Of a stretch of DNA of 64,000 nt, positions 22,201 through 35,700 are shown one piece after another. The notes under the pieces are model-generated. The model searched no databases. It was not told where the DNA came from and was given only the letters and a program-made list of their open reading frames with translations. The translations under genes and the position numbers were made by a program. This stretch comes from Amaurobius ferox (taxonomy: Eukaryota > Arthropoda > Arachnida > Araneae > Amaurobiidae), in contig OX578140.1 in assembly GCA_951213105.1 (NCBI GenBank), positions 31,025,280 through 31,089,279 of the forward strand, given 5' to 3'. The first letter of the stretch is position 1. Every line of letters begins with the position of its first letter.

Positions 22201-25200
22201 GCAAAGATTTAAAAACAAAAGTTCGTTTTTTTGAGCCGAAAGTGACTTTTGTTTTAAAATCTTTAAAAAATATTAGAATTTGTCCCTGAGATTTGAAATT
22301 GATATATTTTTACTCGCAATTGTCCGCTCTTTCCGGATGTATGATTTGTTTTTATTTTTTACGACGTCTGGATGGTGGAGAAAAAAAGGAAAAAAACAGT
22401 CGAAATCGCATAAAAAATTAAATAAAAAAAATAATTCAAATTTTAAAAACCAGTTTTCACGTGGTTGGATTGAAACAAGTTTCGAAGCAAGCTCCAGGGT
22501 GTTGGTGAATGCCAGCGAATAAGAGATAGAATGTCATTGAGCATATTAAACCTGTGTTGCAAGTATCATGGTAAAGCTGACACATAGAGTTGTGGTACTT
22601 AGTGGGTGTCTGTGATATCAGGCTGGGTGGAGCATCTTAGTATCTTGTAAAACAGTAAAAGTTTTAAAATAGTTACTTTTATAAGCTTTATTACAATAGC
22701 GCTGTTTTAGATACTTTAGAAGTAATGTACAGATTTGATGTATTTTGCCAATAAATAAAAAATAGTTTAATTATTATAACATATATAAATACATGCTAAA
22801 AAAATCTAGATTCGTTTTATAGTTTCCCATATGGGTATAATTTTCAACAAATGTTTTTCACTGTAATGGCTTAATCATTAAAAAATGTTTTATAAAGGTT
22901 TCCAAGTGATACCCTTGACCAAGGCCCTTTGATTTTCATAATAAGGCCCTGCATAAAACAGTATACAAGGCCCACAACAAATTTTTATTATGTTTCTGGG
23001 TAAAAAAGGGACCATTTTCAATTTAAACAAGAAAGATCAATCATGCATAAAGCATTGATTATGAAACACTTTCCAACTTTAATGCATCATTTAAACATAA
23101 TCAAAATTGATATCACGTCTGCATTCAGCAAATAAAATTACGGACAAAACATCTTTAAAAAGAAAAGTCATTTATTAAATGATCTTAAAAGACGTACAAA
23201 ACATTTTTAGCCAGAGTGCTTTCGGACATTAATACACCCTTCATCAGTGGCTACATGAATGGTAAAACATGGAATGTTCATATATAGAGACCAGTTACAC
23301 AGCAAATTTGTATAAAAATATAAAAAGGTAAACAAACTTACTATTAATTAATACAAAATAATCCAAGAAATATACATGGAAAATACAAAAATTACTTTAA
23401 ACGCTTTCAAATTTTTAAAATATTACAAGAAGTACTATCAATACATTATATTTAGTTACAGGAAAATAAAAAAATCTGTGTATATTTCTTGGATTATTTC
23501 GTATTAATTAATAGTAAATTCATTTACCATTTTATATTTTTATGCAAATTTGCTGTATAACTGATCTCTATATCTGAACATTCCATGTTTTACCATTCAT
23601 GTAGCCACTGATGAAGGGCGTATTAACGTCCAAAAGTGCTCTGGTGGTATTAAAAATGTTTTGTACATCTTTTAAGATGTTTTAATAAATGACTTTTCAT
23701 TTTAAAGACGTTTTGTCCTTAATTTTATTTATTTAAACATCTCTAAAATGTGATACATTCCTCGGTAATATTTTTAAAATTATCACAATACTACATTAAT
23801 TTATTATATTTGAAAACTTAAAACTTCATAAAAAAAAAAAAATGAACTTCACTCAAATAACGGCATTGAAATACAAATTGCCTGGTTTAAACATCTCTAA
23901 AATGTGATACATTCCTCGGTAATATTTTTAAAATTATCATTATACTACAATAATTTATTATATTTGAAAACAAATGAACTTTATTCAAATGATGTCATTG
24001 CAATATAAATTGCCTGGCTCTCTCTATAAAAGCAGCATTTCATTCATAAACTTTTTCTATTCCATTCATTCAAAACAATACTATAATAATTTATTTTATT
24101 TAAAAACTTAAAACCATGGAGGTACAAGTAATTTAACTCTATGCTTAAAATTTCATCGAAAATATCATCTTCTCTGTGTAAAATCAATGAGTATTTCATT
24201 CATATCAGCTATCTTGCAGACTCCATGAGCTAAATAATTTTGCGTTAAAGAAATGCAGCAATTCTTAAACAACTCATTCTACATCTTTTGGTATTTACAT
24301 TCACCATAAGTGAAAATTAGGCTTCGTTGTAGAAATAATCAACGTTTGATGATCATTTAAACACAAATATATTGTAATTGCATTGTTTCAGTATGTAGAT
24401 GTGCAGAATTTAAGCAAAAATAAAGCAGTTTTAAGATGGATACAACACTAAATATGAATTAAAAAGAACTTTAAAAATCACGATTTTGACACAAGATGAA
24501 TGTCCTACTTTATTTTGAAGTGGGTCACGCAATCTCTTCATATAAAGGGTGTAATTTATTTTAAATTTTATTTAAAAAACTACTGAATATATTTTGCTGA
24601 ATTTTTTTTTATATATTTTATGGAATAATTTGAATATTTTCTAAAACTTTTGAAGCATTTTGTGAATTTTAAATTCACTTTAAAAAATGTTTGAAAAATT
24701 AGGTCCCATAGGGTTCAATGCATTTCATTTTTTTCAACCTGGGTTCAATCCAAAACTAGTTGGGTGATATTATTCATTTATATTTTTATAGGTCCCACAG
24801 ATTACTTATTTATATTATTATAGGTCCCACAGACCGTCTGAACAACATACAATTTCATTTTGATAAAGTAATTTTTACGGCAGTTATCATGTTAACGTCA
24901 GACAGACAGACAAAATGAACAAAGTCATAAACACTTTTCAACTATGTTGTAAGTGTTAGAAATGACCAAAAACATGATAATTTTCAATTAAAAAAAAAAA
25001 AATGTGACCATCCAACGAAAAGAAAAAGAATTGATGATATCTAATACGGATGATTGCATTCTAAAAGTTTCCAAGAATTAAAAAAAGGCAGGGTACTGCT
25101 AAGAAAGAGTACTTAAAAAGACATGAAATTACCGAGTACTGTTACAATGAATTTACAGTGAAAATTTTATTACCGAAATAAGCTAATTGTACGTAAAAAA

Positions 25201-25425
25201 ATGTTATAGTCTTGAGCAATTGTGTTCATTAACAATTACAGTTATTGAATTTATATAATTTTAGAATTTATTAAATTTACAAAGGAAAATATTAAATTGC
25301 TTTTTAATATTTTCTCATTCGTCAATGAGGTGTGAATGACCTCAAACTGACAAGATACATTTAAATGTTAATAATATTTTTCAATTGTTTGTTGTCATAT
25401 ATTAATTATAAAGATATATTTCCAA

Positions 25426-25500
<75 letters not shown>

Positions 25501-26666
25501 ACACATATAAAAATAAATTATTAAATCCAAAGTTAGAATGTATTTAGTAACTCATAATACACTATTCCAAAATTTTCTAAATATTGGAATATATATATAT
25601 ATCACACACATATATATATATATATAATAAATGTTAGCTTCAATTTCACAATTTCAAAGTGCTGTTTATTTGCCAATAAATAGAAGAAAAAAAATAAAAG
25701 CTTGATTTAAACAAACATATAAAATTCCGAAAAGCTATATAAAATCACAATATAATATTTTAAAAAACTGCTGTCCGTACAGATATCCGATACAGTGTCC
25801 ATATTTTTAGATGTAAGCCTGTGGTTGAGCAGATCCCAATGCTCCTACAGTCCTGTGTAATGGATTTTTGTTACTCATGAACCAGCATAGTGAATAAATC
25901 AAGAAATCTTCAAAATAAATTACCATTATAACTAAACAAACATAATATGAATACATATTCTTCATTATTGGACAAAAATGAAATTTCAAAATCTTAAGCT
26001 AAATTTAGTTCAGTTTTTTTTTGCCTGCTCTAGCTCAGACTTTGCTAATTTCTTCCCAAAATATGAAAAATATAGAACATTGAACAGTCTTTTCATTTTT
26101 TGAAGTAATAAAAATTTTTTAACAAGTCTGTATTCAAATTTAACTTCATTTCAGCCCCATATTTTCTAATAACAATACAGAATATACATTCTGTCACAGC
26201 ATTATTATAAGGAATAAGTAATATTGTTCTCATCACCAGATTATATTAAATTATCTAGATAAACTGTTAAATTCTTCTGGGCAAATTTAATTGTGGAATC
26301 TCACTATTTAATCAAAAATGAAAGATGAGAAATAATAGGTGTTTTCCGTAATATTACAGGTATTTTCCATAGTCAGTAATTTTGTTCAGGAATTCGTAAT
26401 TACGGAAAATCCGTACTGGTTATCATCTCTGTAGTACCGTAACATTCCGTCGATCAGCCCCCTCAAATGCATCTCAGAAAATGCAGGGGGGGGGGGGGGG
26501 GGGCAATTATTGGGAATTTTTTACTAAAAGAAACATGTAGAATTCTGTTGATCCACCCCTTCAAATGTGATAAAAGAAATTAAGAATAGAGGTTTACTTT
26601 GAATTTTCAGCTAAAAGAAGCAATTTGTATTTCCATCAAATTCAATGATGAATTTTTTTAATTTTT

Positions 26667-26706
<40 letters not shown>

Positions 26707-29700
26707 TTGGGGTTGTATTTTTCAGAATTTCAAATTGAAACGAAAAAGGGAAGAAGGTCACTTTCAAGTGGAGGACGGAAGGATGGAATTCTACGATAAT
26801 TTTGCAAATTGCTAGAAATATACGTAATCAGAGTAGGGATATTTTGATATTAAATAGCAATATCAGAAAAAAAAATTGGTAATTTTTCAGAAAAACGATT
26901 AAGACAACTATAAAAATATATCCAGAAGCATTACATTTAAAATATCCATGAGTAGTACTGGTAGAATATGAAAATTCAGGACACAAATTTTACAAAATTT
27001 CAGGACAAGAAATTATAAAACAAAAAATATATAAAGTTTTTATCCAGTGAATATTACTTTATAATGAAAACAAACATTTATGTTTGGTAAAAAAAGTTTT
27101 CATTAAAGAGAATAAAATATATTGATCTCAATTTAACAAAAATATAGCAATGAATAGCGAGCCCTGCCAAAACGGTTGCCTTTTTGCCTAAAACATTGCT
27201 TTACCACTTTTTGGAAAATATCTCATCATAGGGTTCATACCCATTATTCAAAATAGAAAAATTTGTATTTTGCAAATATAATTTAAAAACTTAAAATTTG
27301 ACTGGAATATGAAAATAAGCTAGTTTAGTCAATCTAATATGCAACAAACAGGGAGATGAATGGAAAAAGATACTAATGTACTATCAGCAATTTATGAGAA
27401 CATTGCGCAATCGCACTGTTTATGCAAAAATAATTAAGAAATTAACCATAATATGAAAATATGCTAGTTCAGTTAATCTAATATGCAATATTAAGAAGAT
27501 GAAGATGGATGGAAAAAGATACCAATGTATTCTCGGCAATTCCCGAAAAAAAAAAAACTAAATTGAGGAATCGCACTGTTTATATGAAAATAATTAAAAA
27601 ATTAACCAGAATACGGAGAAATGCTAGTTTAGTCAATCTAATATGCAATATTTAGAAGATGGAGATGGATAGAAAAAGATACAAAGTATTTTCAGCAATT
27701 CATGAGAACAAACAATCAATCACGCTGTTCATGCCAAATTAATGAAAAACATAACATTTTAATGATTTATGCTGAATCTGAAGAAGCATATTTATTATTT
27801 TCGTAAAATAAGTGATCACGATCTTAATTTACAGTACATCTTAATTTACAGTACATGCGTCTGTAAATCCCCGGTAATTACTGTGCATGTAGCCGTAAAT
27901 TTACATTGGCCTAGACAGAAAGCAATTTTTAATAGAAAATTATGTGAATTCTGTAACCTGTATTATGAGTTAATAAAATGTTATGTTTTTCATTAATTTG
28001 GCATGAACAGTGTGATTGTTTGTTTGTTCTCGTGAATTGCTAGATAAACGATTTATGCTGAATTTGAAGAAGCATATTTATTATTTTCATAAAACAAGTG
28101 ATCGTGATCTTGATTTACATTACATGCGACCATAAATCCCCGCTAATTATCGTCATGTGGCTATAAATTTACATTGGCCTAGACAGAAAGCAATTTTCAA
28201 TAAAAAAATTATGTGAATTCCGTAATCTGTATTATGAGATGATGATGTTTTCTGTCATCTTTATTTTTGATAAATAAAATTTCAGGAATTTTGAGAAGGT
28301 TCATAAAAAATAAGAATATTTCAGGACACAAATATTTTAATGAAAAACATAACATTTTAGTGATTTATGTTGAATTTGAAGAAGTATATTCATTACTTTC
28401 TTAAAACATGCTATCACGATCTTAATTTACATTACATGTGGTGGTAAATCCCTGTTAATTACCGTGCATATGGCCGTAAATTTACATTAGCTTAGCCAGA
28501 AGGCAATTTTCCGTAGAAAAGGTACATAAAAAATAAGGATATTTTAGGACACAAATATTTTAATGAAAAACATAACATTTTAGCGATTTATGTTGAATTT
28601 GAAGAAGCATATTCATTACTTTCTTAAAACACGCGATCACGATCTTAATCTACATTACATGCGGAGGTAAATCCCTGTTAATTACTGTGCATGCAGCCGT
28701 AAATTTACATTAGTCTAGCCAGAAGGCAATTTTCGTAGAAAACTATGCAAATTTCGTAACCCGTAGTATGAGATGAGGCTGTTTCCCATAGAAACTACAG
28801 AGAATCCGTAGTAATCGTCTAGTATCTGTACTTTTGAATTTAAAATTTCAGGAATTTCGGTATGGAACGTAAAAAATAAGGATATTTCAGGACACAATTA
28901 TTTTTTTCGGGAATTTTAGGAAAATTACGACCCCTTAACATCGAAATGTGCATCCAAGTCAATTGTAAACATAGAAACTACAGAGAATCCGTAGTAATCC
29001 GCTAGTATCTCTACTTTTGAGTTTAAAATTTCAGAAATTTCGGTATAATACGTAAAAAATAAGGATATTTCAGGACACAATTATTTTTTGGGGGAATTTT
29101 AGAACAATTACAACTCCTTAACATCAAAATGTGCATCCAAGTCAATTGTAAACATAAACAACATACTTCATTCATGTATCTAGAACTTTGTATTAGGACT
29201 AGCGTTTGATAAACAAAATCCCCTGTTGTCTCTAGTCCGTTTTTTGAACGCTGCATGCTGGGAGTAAAAGAATGAATAGATCTTGTCACACGAGAACGTG
29301 GACGTTTCGTGTGACAAGTTCTACTTCTTCTATTACCCCCAGCATGCAGCGTCCAAAGATGGACGGGAGACAATGCTTGTCTTCAATTCTAGAAGTTGGG
29401 AAAACATCTGCATCACAGAAAAGTAAACACGTGCACTCCAACAATAGCCATTCATCGGGGCATTTCAATGACACCAAAAATTTCTGAGAATTTCGGCTGT
29501 TAAAAGAAAATACATATTTTCCCAGCAAAAAAGGGGGGGAAAAAGGGACCCGATAATGAAAAAAGGGACCATTTGTGAGGCCTGAGTAAATAAATGAATA
29601 AATGCTAAACAACCATTTAATACAACCATACAGTATTTCAAATCATTAGTATAGTCTACTCCAATATATACTATAGGCTGCACTGAAATCCCTATAAAAT

Positions 29701-32700
29701 GCGAGTCATATTTTTGTGAGCATACATTAGGAAAAAATCAATAAATAACATGGATCTATCACATCAAACAAGACTTACTTTGTTTGCAATCAGCTGGGCT
29801 TCTGTAACTCTGTCGAGAAGAACCATAACTTCTTCAGTAACAGTAGGATATAATGGAAGTTTCTTTTCAATCAAACCTTCAATTTTTTGATACAGCTCAA
29901 CTGTATATCTAAATAAAGCAACATCCAATGAAACAATAAGTAATAATATAAGAAATACAGCTTATTATTTAATAATACTGTAGTTTTGTATTTTAACAAA
30001 ATATGTCTATCAAAATTCAAGTTTTTTTTATCAATTTTATAAGTTTTGAGCATAAGATTATGTAAATTACCTTTCTACCGGGAACTGACAAACTAAGTCT
30101 GTTACAGCCAAAGTCTATAAATATGGCTATAAATAATCAATATAATTTTTATGACAATAGTAGGCAGTATAGAAACAAGTCTTAAAACAGAGGTGCACAA
30201 CCTATGGCCAGCGGGTCAATAGTGGCCCACGAGGGTCGTCGAATTGGCCCGCCATTACGCTGGCAAAATCACAATTTTTTTTAAGTAAAAACAAATATAT
30301 ATGTATATATAATTTTTTTTTATTCATTTTTTGATTTTTTTCCATTTTTCAAATTTGCGTGATGTTTATTCACCGATAGTATTGCCAAGATCAATGCTTT
30401 TAATTTCCATTTTTTTCTCAAATAATGCTGCTAAAACTAGCGAAAAAAAACCCCTTAACTCAAGTGAAGTTGGAAGCACGCCAAATGCCACTTAGTAGCT
30501 ATAAATAGATTTCTCCCCTTCCGCTTTGTTTTAATCGCCAATTTGACACCAAAGTTCCTCTTGTTTTTTCTCCCTTCCTATGGGCAGCAGGCGGTGCTTT
30601 ATTGTGGATCTCATTTCTTCAATATTGTCGCAGCACTAAACTTGAGTATCACGTGTTTCTTACTTCTATTCGCATTTCCCCACGGAGCAAAATACTAACA
30701 TTTCGAAGGAATATAATGCAGCTACGGTGCTAAGTAGTAAAATAAAGCAATGAGTAGCAAAAAAAAGGAAAGGTGATTTCCCAAATCGAAAGTTTCAGGA
30801 TTCTTGGACGGACAAATACTGTTTTGTTAATAACAATAGTACAATAACGTGTCTCCTATGTAATGTTACAGTAGCGGTTGCAAAGGAATATAATGTAAAA
30901 CGACATTATGAAACGAAGTACATTCCATTCTCATCAGTTCAAGGAATTGAGCGTTCTCGGAAATTTGAACGCCTCAAGAAGTCTCTGGCCAGCCAAACCA
31001 GCTATTTTCAGAAGCAGACATCTGATTTGGATATTTGTGTTGAAGTAAGCTTGAGTGTTGCCCAGCTAATTGCAAAATCTGGGCGACCATTTATTGACGG
31101 TGATTTTGTGAAAGACTGTTTAATGATTGCATCAGAAAAACTTTGTCCCGTAGCAAAACACAAATTTCAGAAAATAAGTTTGAATAGAATGACTATTCAA
31201 AGAAGAGTGCAGCAAATGAAGATAGAATGAAGATAGTGATGATCAACTGAAGCAGGCATCTACACAATTTGAACATTTCTCCCTTGCTGTTGATGAGTCA
31301 ACTGATAACACCTCAGTGGCTCAGCTCCTTGTGTTCATTCACGGTATAGACAAAAATTTCTCTGTTACTGACGAACTTCTTGGAATTTTCCCAATGAAGG
31401 GTCAAACAACTGGAAAGGAACTTCTTCGTAGTTTGTTAGACTTGTGTAATGGAGCTGGTTTAAATATGGATAAATTTGTCAGCATTACGACAGATAGAGC
31501 ACCGTCAATGGTTGGAATAAGAAATGGAATGATATCGTTACTAAAACAACATCTGGGAGAATGTGAAACAGAACTACTACAATACATACCATTGCATCAT
31601 ACATCAGCAAAATTTATGTGCCAAGGAATTAGGTTTTGAGAAGTTAATGAGGCTTGTGTGTGACGCAATTAACTTTATTCGTACTAGTGCATTATGGCAC
31701 AGAGAGTTCAAGGAATTTTTAGCAGAATTCGAAGATCTTCCTTGTGATATTGTGTACTACACAGAAGTGAGATGGCTCAGTAGTGGAGCTGCACTCAAAT
31801 GTTTTATGGATTTATTAGATAAAATCGTTATGTTTTTATATGAAAATGGAAAGGAAACGAGGCATTTGGAAGAAGTTTTCAATGCGATTTGGCATTCCTT
31901 ACCATCATAACAGGTCATTTAAATGACTTGAACGCAAAATTACAAGGGAAGAATCAATTCATCTCTCAGCTAGTGAGCAATATAAATGCATTTAAAAACA
32001 CATTAGCGTTATTCCAACAGTAGCTAAAAATCAAAAACTTTGCACACGTCCCGTATTGTAAGAAAATGAAGGAAAAATTTCCTCATATGAAGATGGAATA
32101 CAAAACTCAAATTGAAATTTTACTTGAGTCATTCAATGAGAGATTTTCTGAATTTGAAAAATGTCATACGAAATTTGAATTATTTAGCGATCTATTTTCT
32201 GTGCCTGCAAATTCAATAACAGAAAGTATGCAACTAAGTTTAATTGACTTGCAAAGCTCAAATATTTACAAAGATCAGTTCAAAGAGAACTCAATACTTT
32301 ACTTCTATGCATCATTACCTGACAAATTTTCGTTCTTGAAAAGTAATGCATCTGAGTGCGCTACAATGTTTGCAAGTACATATATTTGTGAGCAAACTTT
32401 TTCACTGATGAATTTGAACAAATCAAAGTTCAGGAACAGACTGACCGACGAAAACCTTTTTGCAATTTTGGGTATTGCTACTACAATTATAGAACCAAAT
32501 ATAAAAAACATAACATCAAAAACTCAATCTCAGCCATCACATTAATTGGATTGGGTCCTGGCAAAGACAGATGTAGAATTTTTTTTATTAAATTAACCAA
32601 ATTTTTCAACTAATTTTATTTTGCTGTAAAACATTCGTTTTGTGTAAATTTATTATTCTCCTTATTCTCCGGAGGGGGGGGGGGGGGGGGGGGGGTGCAC

Positions 32701-35700
32701 AACTCTCTGGTTCCACCATTGGCCCTTGGTAAGATACTTTTAATTTTTGTGGCCCACTGTCTAGAAAAGGTTGTGCATGCCTGTCTTAAAATATTGCAAA
32801 ATTTTAATTAGTGGCTTGGATTCAACCCTGGATAATTAACAAATTCCTGTTTGAATGAATTTTACAAATCAAGTTACAGTGAAGTTCCAAAATGATAATG
32901 GTTTAAATTTACCCTGATTAAACAAATTAGTTAACCTTTTCAGGCCACTTAATGGGGTCTGAGTAATTATTTACAACTCGTATTTCAGAGTTGTTACATT
33001 GCAAAAGACAATATTTCTTCCAAGCCTTTTTTTCACACTGGAAAAATTGTGCCAATCCTGTAAGCAGAGATACCAACCTTGAATGAGTAATTAAAGATTT
33101 GAAACTAGCACTTTTTAGCATAATGAATTCATTGAAAATTTTGACTGTAGTATTTCTTTTCTCAAGTTTCTCATTTTTTGGACAAAAGATTTGTTAATAC
33201 CTTATCTAAAAGTTTGGGTCAGAAATCAATCTGATTTATTTGGGCAATAAAAAATTAGGGTCCATTTTCGGAAGAGAAAAAAAGTCAAAAACTTTTTGTA
33301 TTTTTTATGGTTAAACCTGTTTTATTTTCTTATATTTTTATTATTTTCAGAACTCATTTAAAATAAATTTATTATGATCACTATCTCAATTTAAATTGAG
33401 GATTATATAAATGTTATTTCTTTATTAAAATTCCAAAGATGTAAATTAGTTGTAAATATATCAAATTATTTTGGAAGTAGAAGATATTTCCACAATTAAA
33501 GGAAATATACCGACGATCACCTACAATTGCCGTTTTTCGCAATACAGCTGCAAAATAATCCTTTACTTCATTAATAATATGTTAGAAAAATAGGATTTTT
33601 TTTATATACATGACGTAATAATTGAGAAAATTATAATGTAGTTCAAAATAAGTTTATTTTTGTGATACTGCTGCGAAATAACCCATCATTTCTTTAATAA
33701 TACATTTGAAAAATAGCTTTTTTATATACACATAATAATTGTGAAAAATAAAGTCGATGCAAATACATTTCAGAAATGAAAAATATTTTCACAATTAAAT
33801 GAAATATACTGACGATCATGTACAAATACAGTTTTTCGTCATACTGTGTTTAAAAAATAGCATTTTTATATACAACAAATAATATTTATGAAAATTCTAA
33901 TCAATACAATGTCTAATTGTGAAAATATTTTCACAATTAAATGGAATATACCGAAGATTGTGTAAAAATACAGTTTTTGTGATACTGCTACAAAATAGAT
34001 CAGTCATTTCATTAATTATATGTTTGAAAAGTAGTTTTTATCTATATAACACGAAATAAGTATAAACATTTCAGTCGATGCAAATAGATTGCAAAAGTAG
34101 GAAAAAGATAATCACTGGTTATATATCTCTCATGATACAATAGGAGTCGTCGTCGCCAATTTTGCAATCGCGAGTAAACTGATTTCCAGATGTAAGATCG
34201 GAAAAACTCCAATCTTACTGCTCGGCAATACAAAGTGCAAGGAACGTGAATCGATATTTTGTGATTTCCAGAAAATGTCTATTGCTTTTCGTACTTATTG
34301 TCTAATTTCCAGATACACTCCAGAATGTATGGAGCAATTGGCATCTCTGTTTAAGGAATATTAGTAAATAAGATATTTAATGTCTTATGCCTCTCTGTAG
34401 CCCCGTTCACATGCATAATTTAAAGCCGGTATTATGGCTGCATTTTGACTGTGTCACCATTCTCATGTCCAAGCGGGGAAAATACCGGTTCGAAAGAGGG
34501 TTAAAAGGGGGTATGATTTCCTTTCTTCTTATTTGAGGGAACGAAGGGGGTAGATTGGGGAGTTTTACCCACAATTCCATACGCGCAACTGCGATTTCTT
34601 GAAAAACATGGCGGATACTGAGATACCTCGTGCACCTTGTTTACAAATTCTATCTTAAGATTGTACAATAATGATGAATTTATAGCTTCTTATATAGATT
34701 ATTTTGCATTCATTATACGAACTTATTTACGAATTAAAGGGATTGATCCTTATTATACATCAGAATTTAATGAACGGTGAATCGTACTGAAAAATATTGA
34801 TGCGGGTATGCACATTTTGTTTATTTGAGCTAACTGTTATCTCATGAATTAGAAATATTTGTTCCTCGATTTTAGGATAATTTTTATAGAAATGTTTATT
34901 ACTTAATTACAAAACGTATACAATTAAGTGTTAGTTAAAAGTCATAAGCCAGCTGATTTTCCTGAAAAAAAAAAAGAAAGAATACTCCATGATTGCTAGT
35001 ATCAGAAATATAAATTACATTTATATATTTTAGATACTAACTACATATGAAGTCGATTTTATTTTATAAATTTTATTTTTGGATTACTTAAGAGGACCAC
35101 CTATTTTACATATCAATGAAACATGTCCATCATAAGTATTTTTTATACTGCTATATTAAAAACATTATTTTTAATTGCAGTATTAGTGGTATATGAGATT
35201 TTTTCTATCTGGGCCATGCAATAAGATCTTATGTGTTTTTAATAAAAAATGAGTTATACCGATTTTGTAATAGTTAAAATGTATTAATATAAATATGCAT
35301 ATTTTTTTCTCTATGCCAACTTCTTATATCGATTTGTCTTGAATAAAGTTTCTTAAAATGGTGTTACACTTTTTCCACTTAATTAAGTTTATAAATCATA
35401 ATTTAGCTATAAAAAAGAAGATTAAATGAGAAAAACTTTCTCTTTTGACTTTTAAGAATGAATTCGTTAAACAGTTTCATGGAATAAAACTTTTATATAT
35501 ATATATATTAGAATAAGCATATATTTACAATTTTAAAAATATATTAAATTTAATTTTGGCACATTATTTTTAATTTGATGTTTAGTTTATAAAGATCCAA
35601 GTTTAATTTGTATACATTATTTAGATTTAATTTATATATATAAGATTATTTTGTTTCTCATTTCCGCACATTTGTTATATTAAATAGATAAAATAATAAC

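Larger units (their letters stand above)
23131..23730. mobile_element. Inverted pair of Penelope-type repeats
   Basis: Arms 23131-23377 and 23476-23730 are inverted copies of each other (roughly 85-90 percent by eye) around a ~98-bp centre. Each arm contains a hammerhead-type core. Minimal hammerheads in flanking repeats are known from Penelope-like elements. No reverse transcriptase gene is present. Confidence 0.6.
30188..32783 (+). mobile_element. hAT transposon with 8-bp target duplication
   Basis: Ends CAGAGGTGCACAACCT (left) and, complemented, CAGGCATGCACAACCT (right) are flanked by the direct repeat TCTTAAAA (30180-30187 and 32784-32791). An 8-bp duplication and CAGxG...CACAACC ends are typical of Charlie-like hAT elements. 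The 2.6-kb interior encodes a broken hAT transposase. The element lies in a DDX47 intron, antisense to the gene. Confidence 0.92.

Noticed and set aside
22280..22522. 80-codon + strand frame with a Lys/Asn-rich stretch
   Set aside because: No start context, splice signals or known domain; low-complexity AT-rich composition.
27868..27884. Palindrome CGGTAATTA(C/T)CG in the second array unit as a protein-binding site
   Set aside because: Symmetry is broken in all four copies, each at different bases, so there is no sign of conservation.
27290..29155. CRISPR-like array
   Set aside because: Unit lengths of 155-300 bp without short uniform repeats and unique spacers; eukaryotic tandem repeats.
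29023..29683. Four overlapping frames on both strands
   Set aside because: They arise from the symmetric 148-bp hairpin and its GC-rich flanks; no domain and no codon logic.
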